DNA of 64,000 nt from Phialocephala subalpina (Eukaryota > Ascomycota > Leotiomycetes > Helotiales > Mollisiaceae). Shown here one piece after another: positions 44,441-54,836 of this stretch. Both the position numbers and the translations under genes were made by a program. The DNA lies in contig FJOG01000004.1 in NCBI GenBank assembly GCA_900073065.1, forward strand, positions 295,507 to 359,506, given 5' to 3'. The notes below the pieces were generated by a model. The model was not told where the DNA came from. It saw only the letters and a list, made by a program, of their open reading frames with translations, and did no database searches. The stretch's first letter is position 1; every line of letters begins with the position of its first letter.

Positions 44441-46333
44441 TCAATTCGAGTCTGTAATACCTGATTCCTCTTCAAACCATTCATTTATCACCCCTCTCCT
44501 CTTCGAACCCTGCAAATTCCAGTCAATTGGAACCTTGTGTTGTGAAGTGTTAGCGAGCCCTTCTATTTTCCACCCACTTTTTGGAATTACGATCCCAAAA
44601 GCAACAAATTTAACGACTCGCTTACTTTCAATAGGCATGCCTTCTGGCCAGCGAAGCCGCCCCTCTGGACCGATGGAGATTTCTATCAGATACTGCGTCG
44701 TTCCCGACTGGATACGTTTCTTTAAAGCAACTGAAACAGACACGCCAGATTCCAATAGCTTAGATATACGATCAAGGCAACGACCTCTAGACGTAAAGTT
44801 AACAACGGTCTTGGCAATATCTTTCAAAGAATCGTTCTTATTAGCTCTCAAAACATCCATCCAAGCCTCGTCAACAGTGACCTGGAACACGACAATAAAC
44901 GTGCTCAATTCATTATCTGTAAACATAAGGGCCGCAAAGTTGCGAACTCCAAGTGTTGCTTGTGGGCCATTCTTATCGTCTTCGTCCCATCCTTGATTCA
45001 AACGCGAGCCTTGAGTATACCTTTGCGAGACTGATATTCCATATTGCAGAAGTGAACGTGTACAGATAGAAAGTTTGTAAAGTTCAAACTCATAACTGTG
45101 GATGATTCGGGCAGGACGATCTCTGACGTATATGAGCCTCCTATGAAGAACATAGTCTATCATCAAGTATTCCATCGGGTGATATTCAGAGACTTCGGCG
45201 GAGTCTCTTGAGCACTGGCCATCGCCATGATGGCGGATCCCAATGGCAAGGGAACTATCCTCTCTCCAGCTCTCTCGTCCGCAATTGAGAGGCATTAGAT
45301 ATGAATTGTGAGGTAGCTCAGGGGAACTTGAACGGACTTTTGGACGGGGCGGGTGCGGGGGTACCCCTTTGTTAATCACCACCCCTTTTTCAAACCGAGG
45401 GATTATCAAGAGTGGCTCCATGCGTAATCCCTTATTCGTCATTGCGAACGGTGGTCTGGCCCGGTCTCCCTCGGTTCTTTTGAGGTCTCCAGAGTACTTA
45501 AATGCAGCAACAGATGTTGCAAGAAGTCCCCCTCCTTCGGTTTGAGAGTTGTCACGATCTTCCCAAGCGAAAATTGACTCGTCATCTGAAGCTTTGAGGA
45601 TTTCAAGCTGCAGCCTGATAAACGCATTGTTGCCTTCCCCATAAAGCAACGGCATATGGACACCGAAAAGACCCAGAAGGCAATATGCCTTGTCTTCGAC
45701 TCTTGTCGTTTCTCTTCTGGCAGCCCAGGACATTTTTGCCGCTACACAAGCATTGCCAAAATTACGTAAGTCTTTGACACCAGTTACGGCTGATATCAGC
45801 GGACCTAGACTGGATTTCGTCCCAATATCTACCCAGTCCCGGCTAAAGAACACCAGCGTCTTCGGTGCAAGAAGCTCTTGCAAAGTCCACCCTCTTGTCC
45901 ACCATTTGCTTTTGCGAAATGCGGAATTATAAGCATAATGGTTTGCTTCTGCATCAGACACATCACTCAAGTAAGCATAGCAGACTTGACCATTTTCGTA
46001 CCACCGAAACATAGAATTGATTGCCTCGGACAGTTCAGTGCTACTCGTTTTATCGATGCAGCAGGAATCAATCCAAGCATATTGCCAGCCATCTTCAGCC
46101 GCTTGGGCGCAACATTTCGCGACCTTCGAGTACCCGGACCTTTCCGCCAGAGGCAAGAGCCCAGATTTCAGGTCTTGGAATGTGAGCTCTTCTGCGTCCC
46201 ATCGATGCGAAAGGATTGCATAGGGTGGAAATGGTTCGGCGATGAATTCCGTGAGTGTGAGTGTGGAAGTATGGAGCAGACGCATGTCGATGGTTTGTAC
46301 TGTGGTGTCTGGTGAGAGGTTAGCAGGTCTCAT
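44441..46333 (-). CDS. HET-domain protein (HET-E1-like N-terminus), intact
   Basis: An intronless frame of 630 residues. The family-typical start is MRLLHTSTLTL at 46285 (residue 17 of the longest frame), giving 614 residues. The HET domain shows its motifs in order: YAILSHRWDAEELTFQDL, WAWIDS-like YAWIDSCCIDK, SMFRWYENGQVCYAYLSDV, and WWTRGWTLQELLAPKTLVFF near residue 150. The segment EDKAYCLLGLFGVHMPLLYGEG, typical of the HET-E/HET-D subgroup, follows. The C-terminal ~330 residues have no NACHT or WD repeats, so this is the short form. Such proteins trigger programmed cell death during non-self fusion. It is undamaged although AT-rich RIP-type DNA lies ~540 bases beyond its 3' end. Confidence 0.92.
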   Translation of the reverse strand: MRPANLSPDTTVQTIDMRLLHTSTLTLTEFIAEPFPPYAILSHRWDAEELTFQDLKSGLLPLAERSGYSKVAKCCAQAAEDGWQYAWIDSCCIDKTSSTELSEAINSMFRWYENGQVCYAYLSDVSDAEANHYAYNSAFRKSKWWTRGWTLQELLAPKTLVFFSRDWVDIGTKSSLGPLISAVTGVKDLRNFGNACVAAKMSWAARRETTRVEDKAYCLLGLFGVHMPLLYGEGNNAFIRLQLEILKASDDESIFAWEDRDNSQTEGGGLLATSVAAFKYSGDLKRTEGDRARPPFAMTNKGLRMEPLLIIPRFEKGVVINKGVPPHPPRPKVRSSSPELPHNSYLMPLNCGRESWREDSSLAIGIRHHGDGQCSRDSAEVSEYHPMEYLMIDYVLHRRLIYVRDRPARIIHSYEFELYKLSICTRSLLQYGISVSQRYTQGSRLNQGWDEDDKNGPQATLGVRNFAALMFTDNELSTFIVVFQVTVDEAWMDVLRANKNDSLKDIAKTVVNFTSRGRCLDRISKLLESGVSVSVALKKRIQSGTTQYLIEISIGPEGRLRWPEGMPIESKRVVKFVAFGIVIPKSGWKIEGLANTSQHKVPIDWNLQGSKRRGVINEWFEEESGITDSN

Positions 46334-48662
46334 TCTTGCATTTATGAAAGGTGCTCATACCTGCGAGATACACGTCAACCGTCCACCGTGCATCCGTCGG
46401 AGGCAGCGTCTCTAGAGCGGGCCTGGATGCGATGACATTCGTGGAGGCAGGTCAGTCGGTGATGCGGGTTTTGCTTGATCTTCATGCCTAAGGCTTCAAA
46501 ATTAGAAAAAGCAGTTAACCAATTTCCCGTTAGCGAACATCACCCTGTTAAAGCACCTTTATTCATGAAACTACCACTATACTTCAAACCCTTATAAAAT
46601 CACAACCACTTTATCAATTGACTTGAAACTTGGAATGGAGATTCATTATTAGTCTATATACAATCGCGCAAAGTTATTTTCTATGCTTAAGCCTTTTTGG
46701 TGGCTTAATTATACGCTTACTGCGTTTTACTTATTTCGGGAAGATCTGACCAAGCTACTTCGAAACTGAACCTTTTAAAGACGTCGTTTTCTAAACCGAA
46801 CCGCCACCCAGCCTCGTTCCGCTGCTGATTAAAGAGATGAGCTGCACGCTTCGCTAACCACCCTGCACGATTCTTCGTCTGTTTCCTCTAGGGCTGATCA
46901 TTAGAGCGGATATCAATATTGGCGCAGAAGCTATCAAGTCTCTGCTCTCCAATGTCCTGGATATTTTCGAACGTGGTTCTGTGCGCAGTCGGCCACTGAT
47001 CGAACGATCCTGGAGGCTTGAACGTTATCTGGTAAGGTTATCGTTTGGCGAGTCGGCGAAGATCGCGATCTGATTTACATGCCATGCTGATGTGAAAGCC
47101 GCACAGAATTCACCATTCTTATGGGTTGTTGGAATCTGCTGTGTCCTAGGAGCTTCTGGGTTGTGCGGGGTGGGCTGTTTATGACAACGCAATTATATAT
47201 GGTCAGTAAATCAAATCATTCTATATATTAGAGTGCCTCATGATAATACCATGACTATTATTATGGTAATCTCAGACGACGCTTTCTCGAACTCACTTCG
47301 GATATAGTTAGTTAGCGTCGCCGCTTTGCTCAGGCGCTGCTCACCCTCGCCTCATCCTCTACTTAAGTTACTTAGTCACGTTCCTGCTCTCCCGTCTAGT
47401 GACCAATTATAATTTATTTACTATTTGGTTATACCGTGCGAAAGCTGTCAACTTTACACGATTATATTTAGGGGGACTAAGTCGGCTCCCAGGGAACCCA
47501 AACAGGACCCCCCCAAAAATACATCGTGCAATTTCAAGGCAGATTCTTCTCGCAATATAGCGTGGCCCTGGCTCTTTCCAAGGAGAATCCGCCCTCACGC
47601 CTCCTCCCAAAAACTTTTGCTCTTTCGTACCTTCTTCCACCAGACCCTACTCGAGTACTTGTCCATCCGAAGTTGCTTACACATTGCAAATTTTTGTTTC
47701 AACAGACTATTTATTTCTTTGTATAATTATTCTTATCACTTACTTATTGTGACGATTCACATGTTACATCCACATTACGAGATCCCGCGACCGTCACCTA
47801 ACGGGGCTAGCGGCCAGTCTCATGTATACATAGGCACCTACTCTAGGCAAATCCCTAACTTATAATCGTGTGGTTCGTCACACCGGCTTTCAAGAAGTGT
47901 ACACCTGAAAGCCGAATGTGGCTAGTCCTGTTATTTGTCAGCGACCGGCTTCTGTGAAGGCCCAAGCTTTTTCTTCTTCATCTGAAGCATCAAGAACTCC
48001 ACATCATGAGATTGGACATATCAGAACAACCCGCCTCTGTCCTCACAGTGACCAACTTCGATATATCTCAAACTTCTTCGGATGAACGAAGTGGGCAGGA
48101 CTATGATAATAGTGGGCCGAAAACTCTCGCGGCTTCTACCTGGGGAAGCAGTCGAAATGGTTATACAAGCTATGACCAAGGCGCAAGATTCATGAAGAGT
48201 ACCAAAAAGCCAGCTGTGGCATATCTTTGGGAGATCCTCCACCAAATTCATGACTTGCAGATCCATGGACATATATACCCCGCTGGGCCCCACTTGTGCG
48301 TGAAGTTGACCTAACGAAATGAGTTGGTCGTCACTTACCACGAGTCGAAACAACTCATCTAGCCGAGAACTAGCCAATTAAAGCTGAGATAGCAGTGTAT
48401 TGATGAAGCGTTCGTTACTGCGCATATGCTACTAAAGACAAGCGCCATGGGTAGTCGCCGGCATGAACAAACTCTAGGGGAGATTGGTGAGGATTGCTAA
48501 AGACCGGCCATTGCATAGTAGAGAGGAAAGGATGAGCTAGATTCTCCTTGTATATATTTATGTTTGTTGAAATGGATGTGGTTGAAGATTGGTTGTTTGA
48601 TTCAATTCAACATTTGCCCCATGCGTGCTGTTCTATGATCTTCAAATAATTATGTGTTTGCA
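46334..48662. other. 2.3-kb region without a supported gene
   Basis: Includes the HET promoter and low-GC segments. The phrase CTTGAAACTTGGAAT near 46622 also occurs in module A (39130), a hint of repeat debris. A pair of overlapping frames at 48006-48377 (102 and 118 residues, opposite strands) lacks domain support. No RNA gene recognised. Confidence 0.4.
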
Positions 48663-50076
48663 TCATAAGTTTATATCTGCTGGCCCTCCATTGGGCCATT
48701 TCTGCACACTAAAATACATACAATTGGTAAACACTATCCCACCATTTTTCCTTCTCGTAGTTAGCATCTATTCAGTAAATGGAGCAAAGTCTACTTACCA
48801 AGTAATATCAGACGAAACTCTCGTCGCATTCACATCACAAAAGTCGATGCTCTACCCAATTATTAGCCCCTCACAAAACTTTGGACGAGAGAAAGCAACT
48901 AACCTGTCCAAACAATTGTCTGCATTTTGCATACCCACCACTAGCGATATCATAAATCCAACTATCTGGACAAGTCGGTCCATTGCCATTGGTATTATTG
49001 ACATCAGACTGAATCATCATCATCACCTTCCCAGATCCATCGGGCTCATCATATGACCTCACCATCTCTGGAACAGCAGTCCTCTTCGAAGCTCCCGACA
49101 CCGTGCCAGTCAATCCGGGAGGACCAACCACGACACTGGAAGAGATCATATCGTTGCAAAATTTGCCGATAGCATCAAGTCCCGCGTTTCGACTAAATGA
49201 TTCTCCGAATTGGAAGAAACCGCCGTTGTAATATGGATCTCCGTTTCCTGGCCCGCAAGCTGACCAGATGGTTGGGTGAGCGGGATCTGCGTTGGTAAGT
49301 GATAGGACTGGAAGTGCTTCTGTGAGACTGGCAGCAGCGGAGCCAGTTGGGGCAGTCCATATGGGTGATGGGTCAGGTGAGAAGGCGAGACTGCTCGCAT
49401 CAATGGGACCTATGGTACAAGAAACGGAGACGGAAATTGAGTTATCGCTGCTGGTGCTACTGTCAACTCCCGAGGTAGCTGAAGGAGGCAAGGCTGAAGT
49501 ATATGTTGGTAGTGGGGAAGAAGGAGGTGTTGGATCGCCATCTGGTCCTATGGAAAGTGTAGGTAATCCCTCTGGAGGAGGTATGAGTCCACCGATGATT
49601 GCCAGCGGAGGCATGAGGAGGATGAAGTTGAAATTGGTGGGGCATGGTTCTTGACCAGAAGTGGTGCTAGTTGGGCAGCCCTGGCATGCTAGTGCACTCA
49701 ATGTCGGATCGCAGTACCAAATCGGCAAGATGGTAGGCGTTCCGTCAACTGTTTCCGTTACTTTCGAATTTGTCTGGCACTGTTAGAGAACTTTTGAGGC
49801 AAGGGGTTGCGAAGATACTGACCGTCTCACCAGAATAAGCCAAATAAGTGGTTTGCATTACTCCCGTCATAATGGCAGTCTGAGGTGCAACTGTGATGGC
49901 ACTGCTTGATGGAGGGGAGCGATCATTCAGCTGTGAGGAGTCAGTTAATGCTGGGCTAGTCTTTAACCATTCGAGGAGAGTCATACAGTCGCGGGAGCGG
50001 CGGTTTGAGAAACTGAAGCCATAGCACAACCCAGGCATGATGAGGAAAATGTGACAGTCCAAATGATGGGCTGCAT
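48663..50076 (-). CDS. Secreted Ser/Pro-rich protein of unknown function (5 exons)
   Basis: Exons 50076-49987, 49930-49823, 49773-48904, 48851-48799 and 48708-48663 join in phase to ~388 residues. The start MQPIIWTVTFSSSCLGCAMA is a signal peptide. The mature protein has a Thr/Val region (TVAPQTAIMTGVMQTTYLAY), a Cys motif WYCDPTLSALACQGCPTS, a Pro/Ser-rich linker with IPPPEGLPTLSIGPDGDP, and a C-terminal module with paired cysteines (CNDMISSSVVVGPPG, CPDSWIYDIASGGYAKC, DFCDVNATRVS). The first three exons are strongly supported; the last two small exons depend on phase and open frame. It resembles conserved secreted proteins of plant-associated ascomycetes with no known role. It is divergent from the metallopeptidase gene across ~0.9 kb. 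Confidence 0.7.
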
Positions 50077-50991
50077 CTTGAGGATGTAAAACGTCGCTTG
50101 GGTATGGAAAGAAGTTGTGAGGATCTTCTTGCTCGCAACGACCTGCTTTTGAGGATACTGGCAGTACCATATTAACATAGCTCAAGGTCACCAACACCTT
50201 CGATTGCTAGTTCTCATGCATGTCCTTTCCAGAAGAACTGAAATAGATCCAACACCTCAATGTTGGTGGTCCTGCTCCTTCCACAATATATTCAATCTAT
50301 GTAATACCTCGTACGCCCCATGAGGATATATTTAGAATTTTGATGCACTATCTACCAAATTTGAAAGAACATGCATTACCATGTTGGTGGCAAAGCAAAG
50401 CAACAATGTCAGCAACAATGTTCGCAAGGCGCATGTCTCCTCGACAATGGCCCTAGAAAGTACTAAAAAAGACCGAAGAAGCCTGAAGTTGGGTAGAACG
50501 TTGGAAGTCGTCGAGCCGCCTCGGATGTTGGGTTTCAGAATCAGGACTTTGCTGAGAAGTGTGCCAGAGGGGGCCATTGTTTCCCAGTTATGTTGGCGGC
50601 GTGGCGGCCACAGAAGTGGCCGTCCTGGCCTCCGGACCCATCACGGAACTACCCCGCGACAATAGAAGGCGAGGTACTGCTAATGGATTTCGAGAACTGC
50701 GACACCCTGATACTCTCGATACGCAGACTGCAGATGCTCTTGGTTGCGTTGGATGTTGGAACTTGTACTATATCAATATCTCCAACTTGCAATCACGACC
50801 GATTGGTCGCACTTTTTACGATTCTTCCACGTCTCAGCTGTCTCTCCATTGAAGCTCAAAATAGAATAAAAAGGCTCAAAGTTCATGAGCTGCTCTGTCC
50901 GTGAACGTTTATAAGTGCTCACTCAGGGTCGTGCTAAGTGAAACTCTCCGTTATTAAGATATCAAGAACCAAGATCGGACAAACAAGTACA
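50077..50991. other. Shared promoter region of two divergent secreted-protein genes
   Basis: No gene recognised. Both flanking genes encode secreted proteins, so shared control from this 0.9-kb region is possible. No conserved motif pair was found by eye. Confidence 0.4.
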
Positions 50992-52672
50992 ATGATGCAC
51001 TGGTTCTTTCTCGGTTTTCCTGTCGTTTATGCATCAGTTCTTCCTTCCTTCCAACCCTCGTCTTTAGTGTCAGGACTGCAAGATTCCGAGAACCAACTTG
51101 CATTCTTCTCCCAAGGGCTCAAAGTCGACCAGCACTACCTCGACCCCTTTCCAAGCCAAAAAGGTGATGGTGGTGATTCAAACAATGGGGTCTGACATAC
51201 GATAGCATCTTGAAGTATTATGTTGACTTTCGATTAGACATTCCCTACTCTGGCTCGGAGATATGTTTACGAGACCACAGCGCCTAAGTCGACGGTTTGG
51301 CAAGGTGTAAACGGAGTTCAATGGGATCAATGGTCACAGTAGGAGGTTGTAATCGATTAGCCTTGTGACAAAACTAACGAATTGATCCAGAGATGTTGTC
51401 GTCAAGGCGTGGGCGCTGATGATGGAGATGGCTGTAAAGGCCCCCTCGGACTTGACTGACCTCACCCCATCAGGACCATCCTATCAACTCTTCCAATCCC
51501 AGACCACAAGCGATGGAATCTGTCAGGCGATGATGAAAGATCCAACAAGGAGTACGCCTGCTTACTTGCTCTGTTATCGTACTTTCATTGCTGCCAACAA
51601 CTACGCGTATGGCCAGCTTTTCGGCGCTGATCCAGAAAATATCGACTTTAGTAAGTATACTCTCGTCAATATGATAGTAGAACCCAAGTAATCACTAAAC
51701 TCTTTCATACAGTCATCGCGAATTTTGAAAGAATTGACACCGAACTTGAGAACTTGCAATCAACAGGGGGAACAAACCCGGGTGCTGATGGGTTCATTCG
51801 AGCAGGCAATCTGCTGTACCTTACAATGGGGCCGACTCTTCATGCTTTAAATGGAGCAAACATCTGCGATGGGGGTACCCAAGGTATGTTAGATCGATCA
51901 CCTTGTCGTCAAATGCTGAGTTGGTTCTTCAAAGCATTTGCAGTCGTGGCAACTGGCACGCAAGAATTTTCAGCAAATCAATACGTGTCCGCAGATGCAT
52001 GGATAATACATTTCTGTCCAGCGTTTTTCCAATTACCAAGAATGGAGAGACAGCTCTGGGACCTGCAACAGGGAGGCGTTCCGAAGGAGACGATCTGCAA
52101 TCTAAACAATCTGGACTCCACGGCACGAGCATTATTGCACGAGGTGACTCAGTAAGTTAACCATGGAGAGGTAATAAGCATTTGAGTCTCTGACAAATGA
52201 TTGGTAGTCTTCCATGGGTACTGAACACGAACTATTATCAATCCGACCCAGAGAAATATGGATTCTATACAGCAACGTCGTATGCAACGGACGCAGGCGG
52301 CAATCAGGCTACACATACAAAGTCTTTCAGCTCGAGGAATGCAGACAGTTATGCTTGGATGGCAGTAAGTGTCTCAATGTTTTGTTAATTTTTGGATACA
52401 TATATTCAGGATAGACGTGCCAGGCTAAGTAATAAACCAGGTTTATAATTTTTGGAATTCAGTCAAGGAATGTCAAGGGATTAAGTACACTGGAACGAAT
52501 CAAGCAGCTGCAGGTTGCAATACAGACGTTTGGCCATCCACTCCCGATGTGAATGGAAGGCTCTACCCCAAACTTGTTAAGAATCAGTGGAACAATTATG
52601 TAAAAGGTAAGAGCGTCTACATAATGTCGCTTAAGAGGAATGGGATAGCTGACTTTGCACACAGGAAATTGA
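50992..52672 (+). CDS. Secreted zincin-type metallopeptidase-like protein (7 exons)
   Basis: Exons 50992-51189, 51238-51338, 51391-51650, 51713-52151, 52208-52364, 52441-52606 and 52665-52672 join in phase to ~442 residues. The start MMHWFFLGFPVVYASVLP is a signal peptide. The fourth junction completes the zinc motif: the frame reads LLHEVT and the split codon (CA|T) restores His, giving HEVTH at about 329-333. A later NADSYAWMA segment is typical of the M35/aspzincin-like group, where an Asp after the HExxH is the third ligand. Paired cysteines (ICDGG, PCRQ, FCPAFF, CNTDVW) suit an extracellular protein. A 51-base in-frame GT...AG stretch in exon 4 (~51884) could be a further intron. Substrate unknown. 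Confidence 0.72.
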
Positions 52673-52881
52673 TAAGATTTGTTGGCGAGGGGCTGATAAT
52701 TTTCCGAATGCGGATAGTTGTCTCTTTGGCATACAATCACCTTCGAGAACTCTATATATTCATTCATTCCTTTAGCTGCTACAATGACTATCAGATCCTT
52801 TGGAAACCAGAACATGCCTCATAATTACATGCATGAAATAGCGACCTCTGAGGAGGCATTCCCTGAAATCTGTCTTTGTCT

Positions 52882-54155
52882 TCAAGATTCCGTGTCGTAA
52901 GCGGAACCCGGAGCTTCTAGCAAATAGAAGCCACAAATGTTTTCTCTTTCCCAAACAACAGTGATGTCTTTGCTCAACGCGCTTCTGAGACCTTTCTCAG
53001 CACCGATAAAAACGGCATCATCCTCGGGTGTGTAGAGCCTTCTAATAGCAGTCTGCGTAGGCGTACCGCCGATACCTCGAATAATCATCGATATCAACAC
53101 CGGCCACGGCCCACGGGAGAGGGTAGGGATAATGTTTTCAATAAATCTCCGGTCCATTGGACGACCAACATGATGCTTCCAATGCTCTATTCCTCTGAAT
53201 CCCATTGGAGGGGGTCTGTCAGGCTCGGTACCATATTCAAGGTGCAATCTTTCGAGTGAAGGCTTGACGGACTCGATGAACTTTGCAACTTCCGTATAGC
53301 GTGCCTTCTCCCTCTTCTCACACCATCTATGGTCAGGATAATCATCTTGCCCAACACTCGTAATGCGAAGATATCGTAGCTTGGTGCAGCAGCCGGTCAG
53401 AGGAAGTAGATGACCGATCATTGGCCCCGGATGTCGTGTGATTGGAACCAAGTTCTCATCCTCGGTTTCTCGGACTTCATACAGGGAACTTATGTGGTCA
53501 AGCCGAACCCTATCAGAGACCTGCCCCCAGCCCTGAACGTTATCGATATCGAGAGACTGGAGTTTCGCTGGAAACGCCAAGATCCCTCTGAACAGTGCGT
53601 ACGGCATCCTCCCGCCAATTCGAATCTTCGTCGCCGAATGGAACAATGGAGGAGGATTGACATAATATTGCTGCACATCCATGGAGCAAATGTCAACTGA
53701 AGTGACATTGACTAAGCTCTGGAACGCCTTCCACAATCTCAGCTGATCCGCCTCAGACTCGTCGTCCATCCACATGTATGTCCAAATCAGCGAGGACACA
53801 TAAATTCTGTATGATGGGCGGCGTATCATTGTATCAATGAACAATTGTTGTTTGTGGAACATGGTTTCATCCAATCCATGCATATCTCGGTTGGGATTGT
53901 CTGCTCTGACCATTCGCTCCCTGTAAATATCCATGAAAGTCCCTTCGTCATTGTGATAGCTGAGATCCACGTGACGGTAGATGACTGGGGCTGCGAGATG
54001 ATTCATGTCTCGTGAACAGAGAGCTGAATACATTTAGTTATGGCTAAACAGCCAGAGGAAAACCTACCAATGTTCAAGAGCTCTGATGTCTCACACTGTT
54101 GTATCACAGCCTGCTGGAGCTCTGCGGCTAGTATGGAGAATGATGGAAATGACAT
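52882..54155 (-). CDS. F-box-like protein
   Basis: Two exons (54155-54068 and 54023-52882) give ~409 residues. Together the exons restore an F-box-like N-terminus: ILAAELQQAVIQQC, LLNIALCSRDMNHLAAPVIYRHVDLS, typical of fungal F-box proteins that start with a helix pair and then APxLYRHV. The rest is a solenoid-like region with weak leucine-rich character (LQSLDIDNVQGW, LRYLRITSVG, LERLHLEYG). F-box proteins recruit substrates to SCF ubiquitin ligases. The target is unknown. The gene converges on the metallopeptidase gene (~210 bases between stops). Confidence 0.75.
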
Positions 54156-54836
54156 TGCGTGGTATTAATCGTCCAACTGGTTGTGGGAGTCTCCTTGGAT
54201 GATCTCTTTCGTGCTGAGCGTAAAGTTCTTCAGAACGTGGAGATGATGTGCTCACAAATGTTGGTTCTCGATTGATGCTATTTTTAAACAGGAAAATGGG
54301 TCACGTGTTAAATGCTTCTTTTCCTCAGGCCACACCCGTTTCGCGAATTCTCCTTTCAAAAATTCAATGAAATAAAAGGATTCAGTTGCGCTATCAAAGT
54401 CTCGTCTAGGAATACTAGCATGGTGCTTGAAAGTGATCATACACGTGATTGAGATGTATTCCTCTTGTTGCTCACCCCGTAATGGCTTAGTCGATTGATG
54501 ATTTTACGCAGTTGCGGTTGAAAGGATACCAAAATTGAGTACGAATACAGGAATAAGACACGATTACTAGTGTTGAAAAGCTCAGATTCCCTCCACGCTC
54601 ATGGCTCTCCACCTCACTAAGCTTTACCTCAACCACCATTGTCTTTAGCCTCCTCATTCAAAGCCCCTGACCATCAAGCTGGTACCCATTACACTCGAAA
54701 TCATTAGCTCTTATTCTCAACGTTTACTTGCTTTACTCTCTATTACCTTCAGCTTGAATGTGTAGCAGTTGTTGCACTTAGCAAAACAAACCCAAATTTC
54801 CCATCAACGCCTCATGCATATCTGCCACCAGCAGTA
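54156..54836. other. Intergenic, no feature recognised
   Basis: Promoter of the F-box-like gene and 3' flank of the sugar-transporter pseudogene. A 62-residue frame at 54252-54440 has no support. Confidence 0.4.

Noticed and set aside
44535..46315. Plus-strand frames of 80-153 residues antisense to the HET gene
   Set aside because: Mirror frames of a well-supported HET coding sequence.
47425..47865. A 146-residue plus-strand frame
   Set aside because: Cys/His scattered without pattern, no start context, AT-leaning region; treated as chance.
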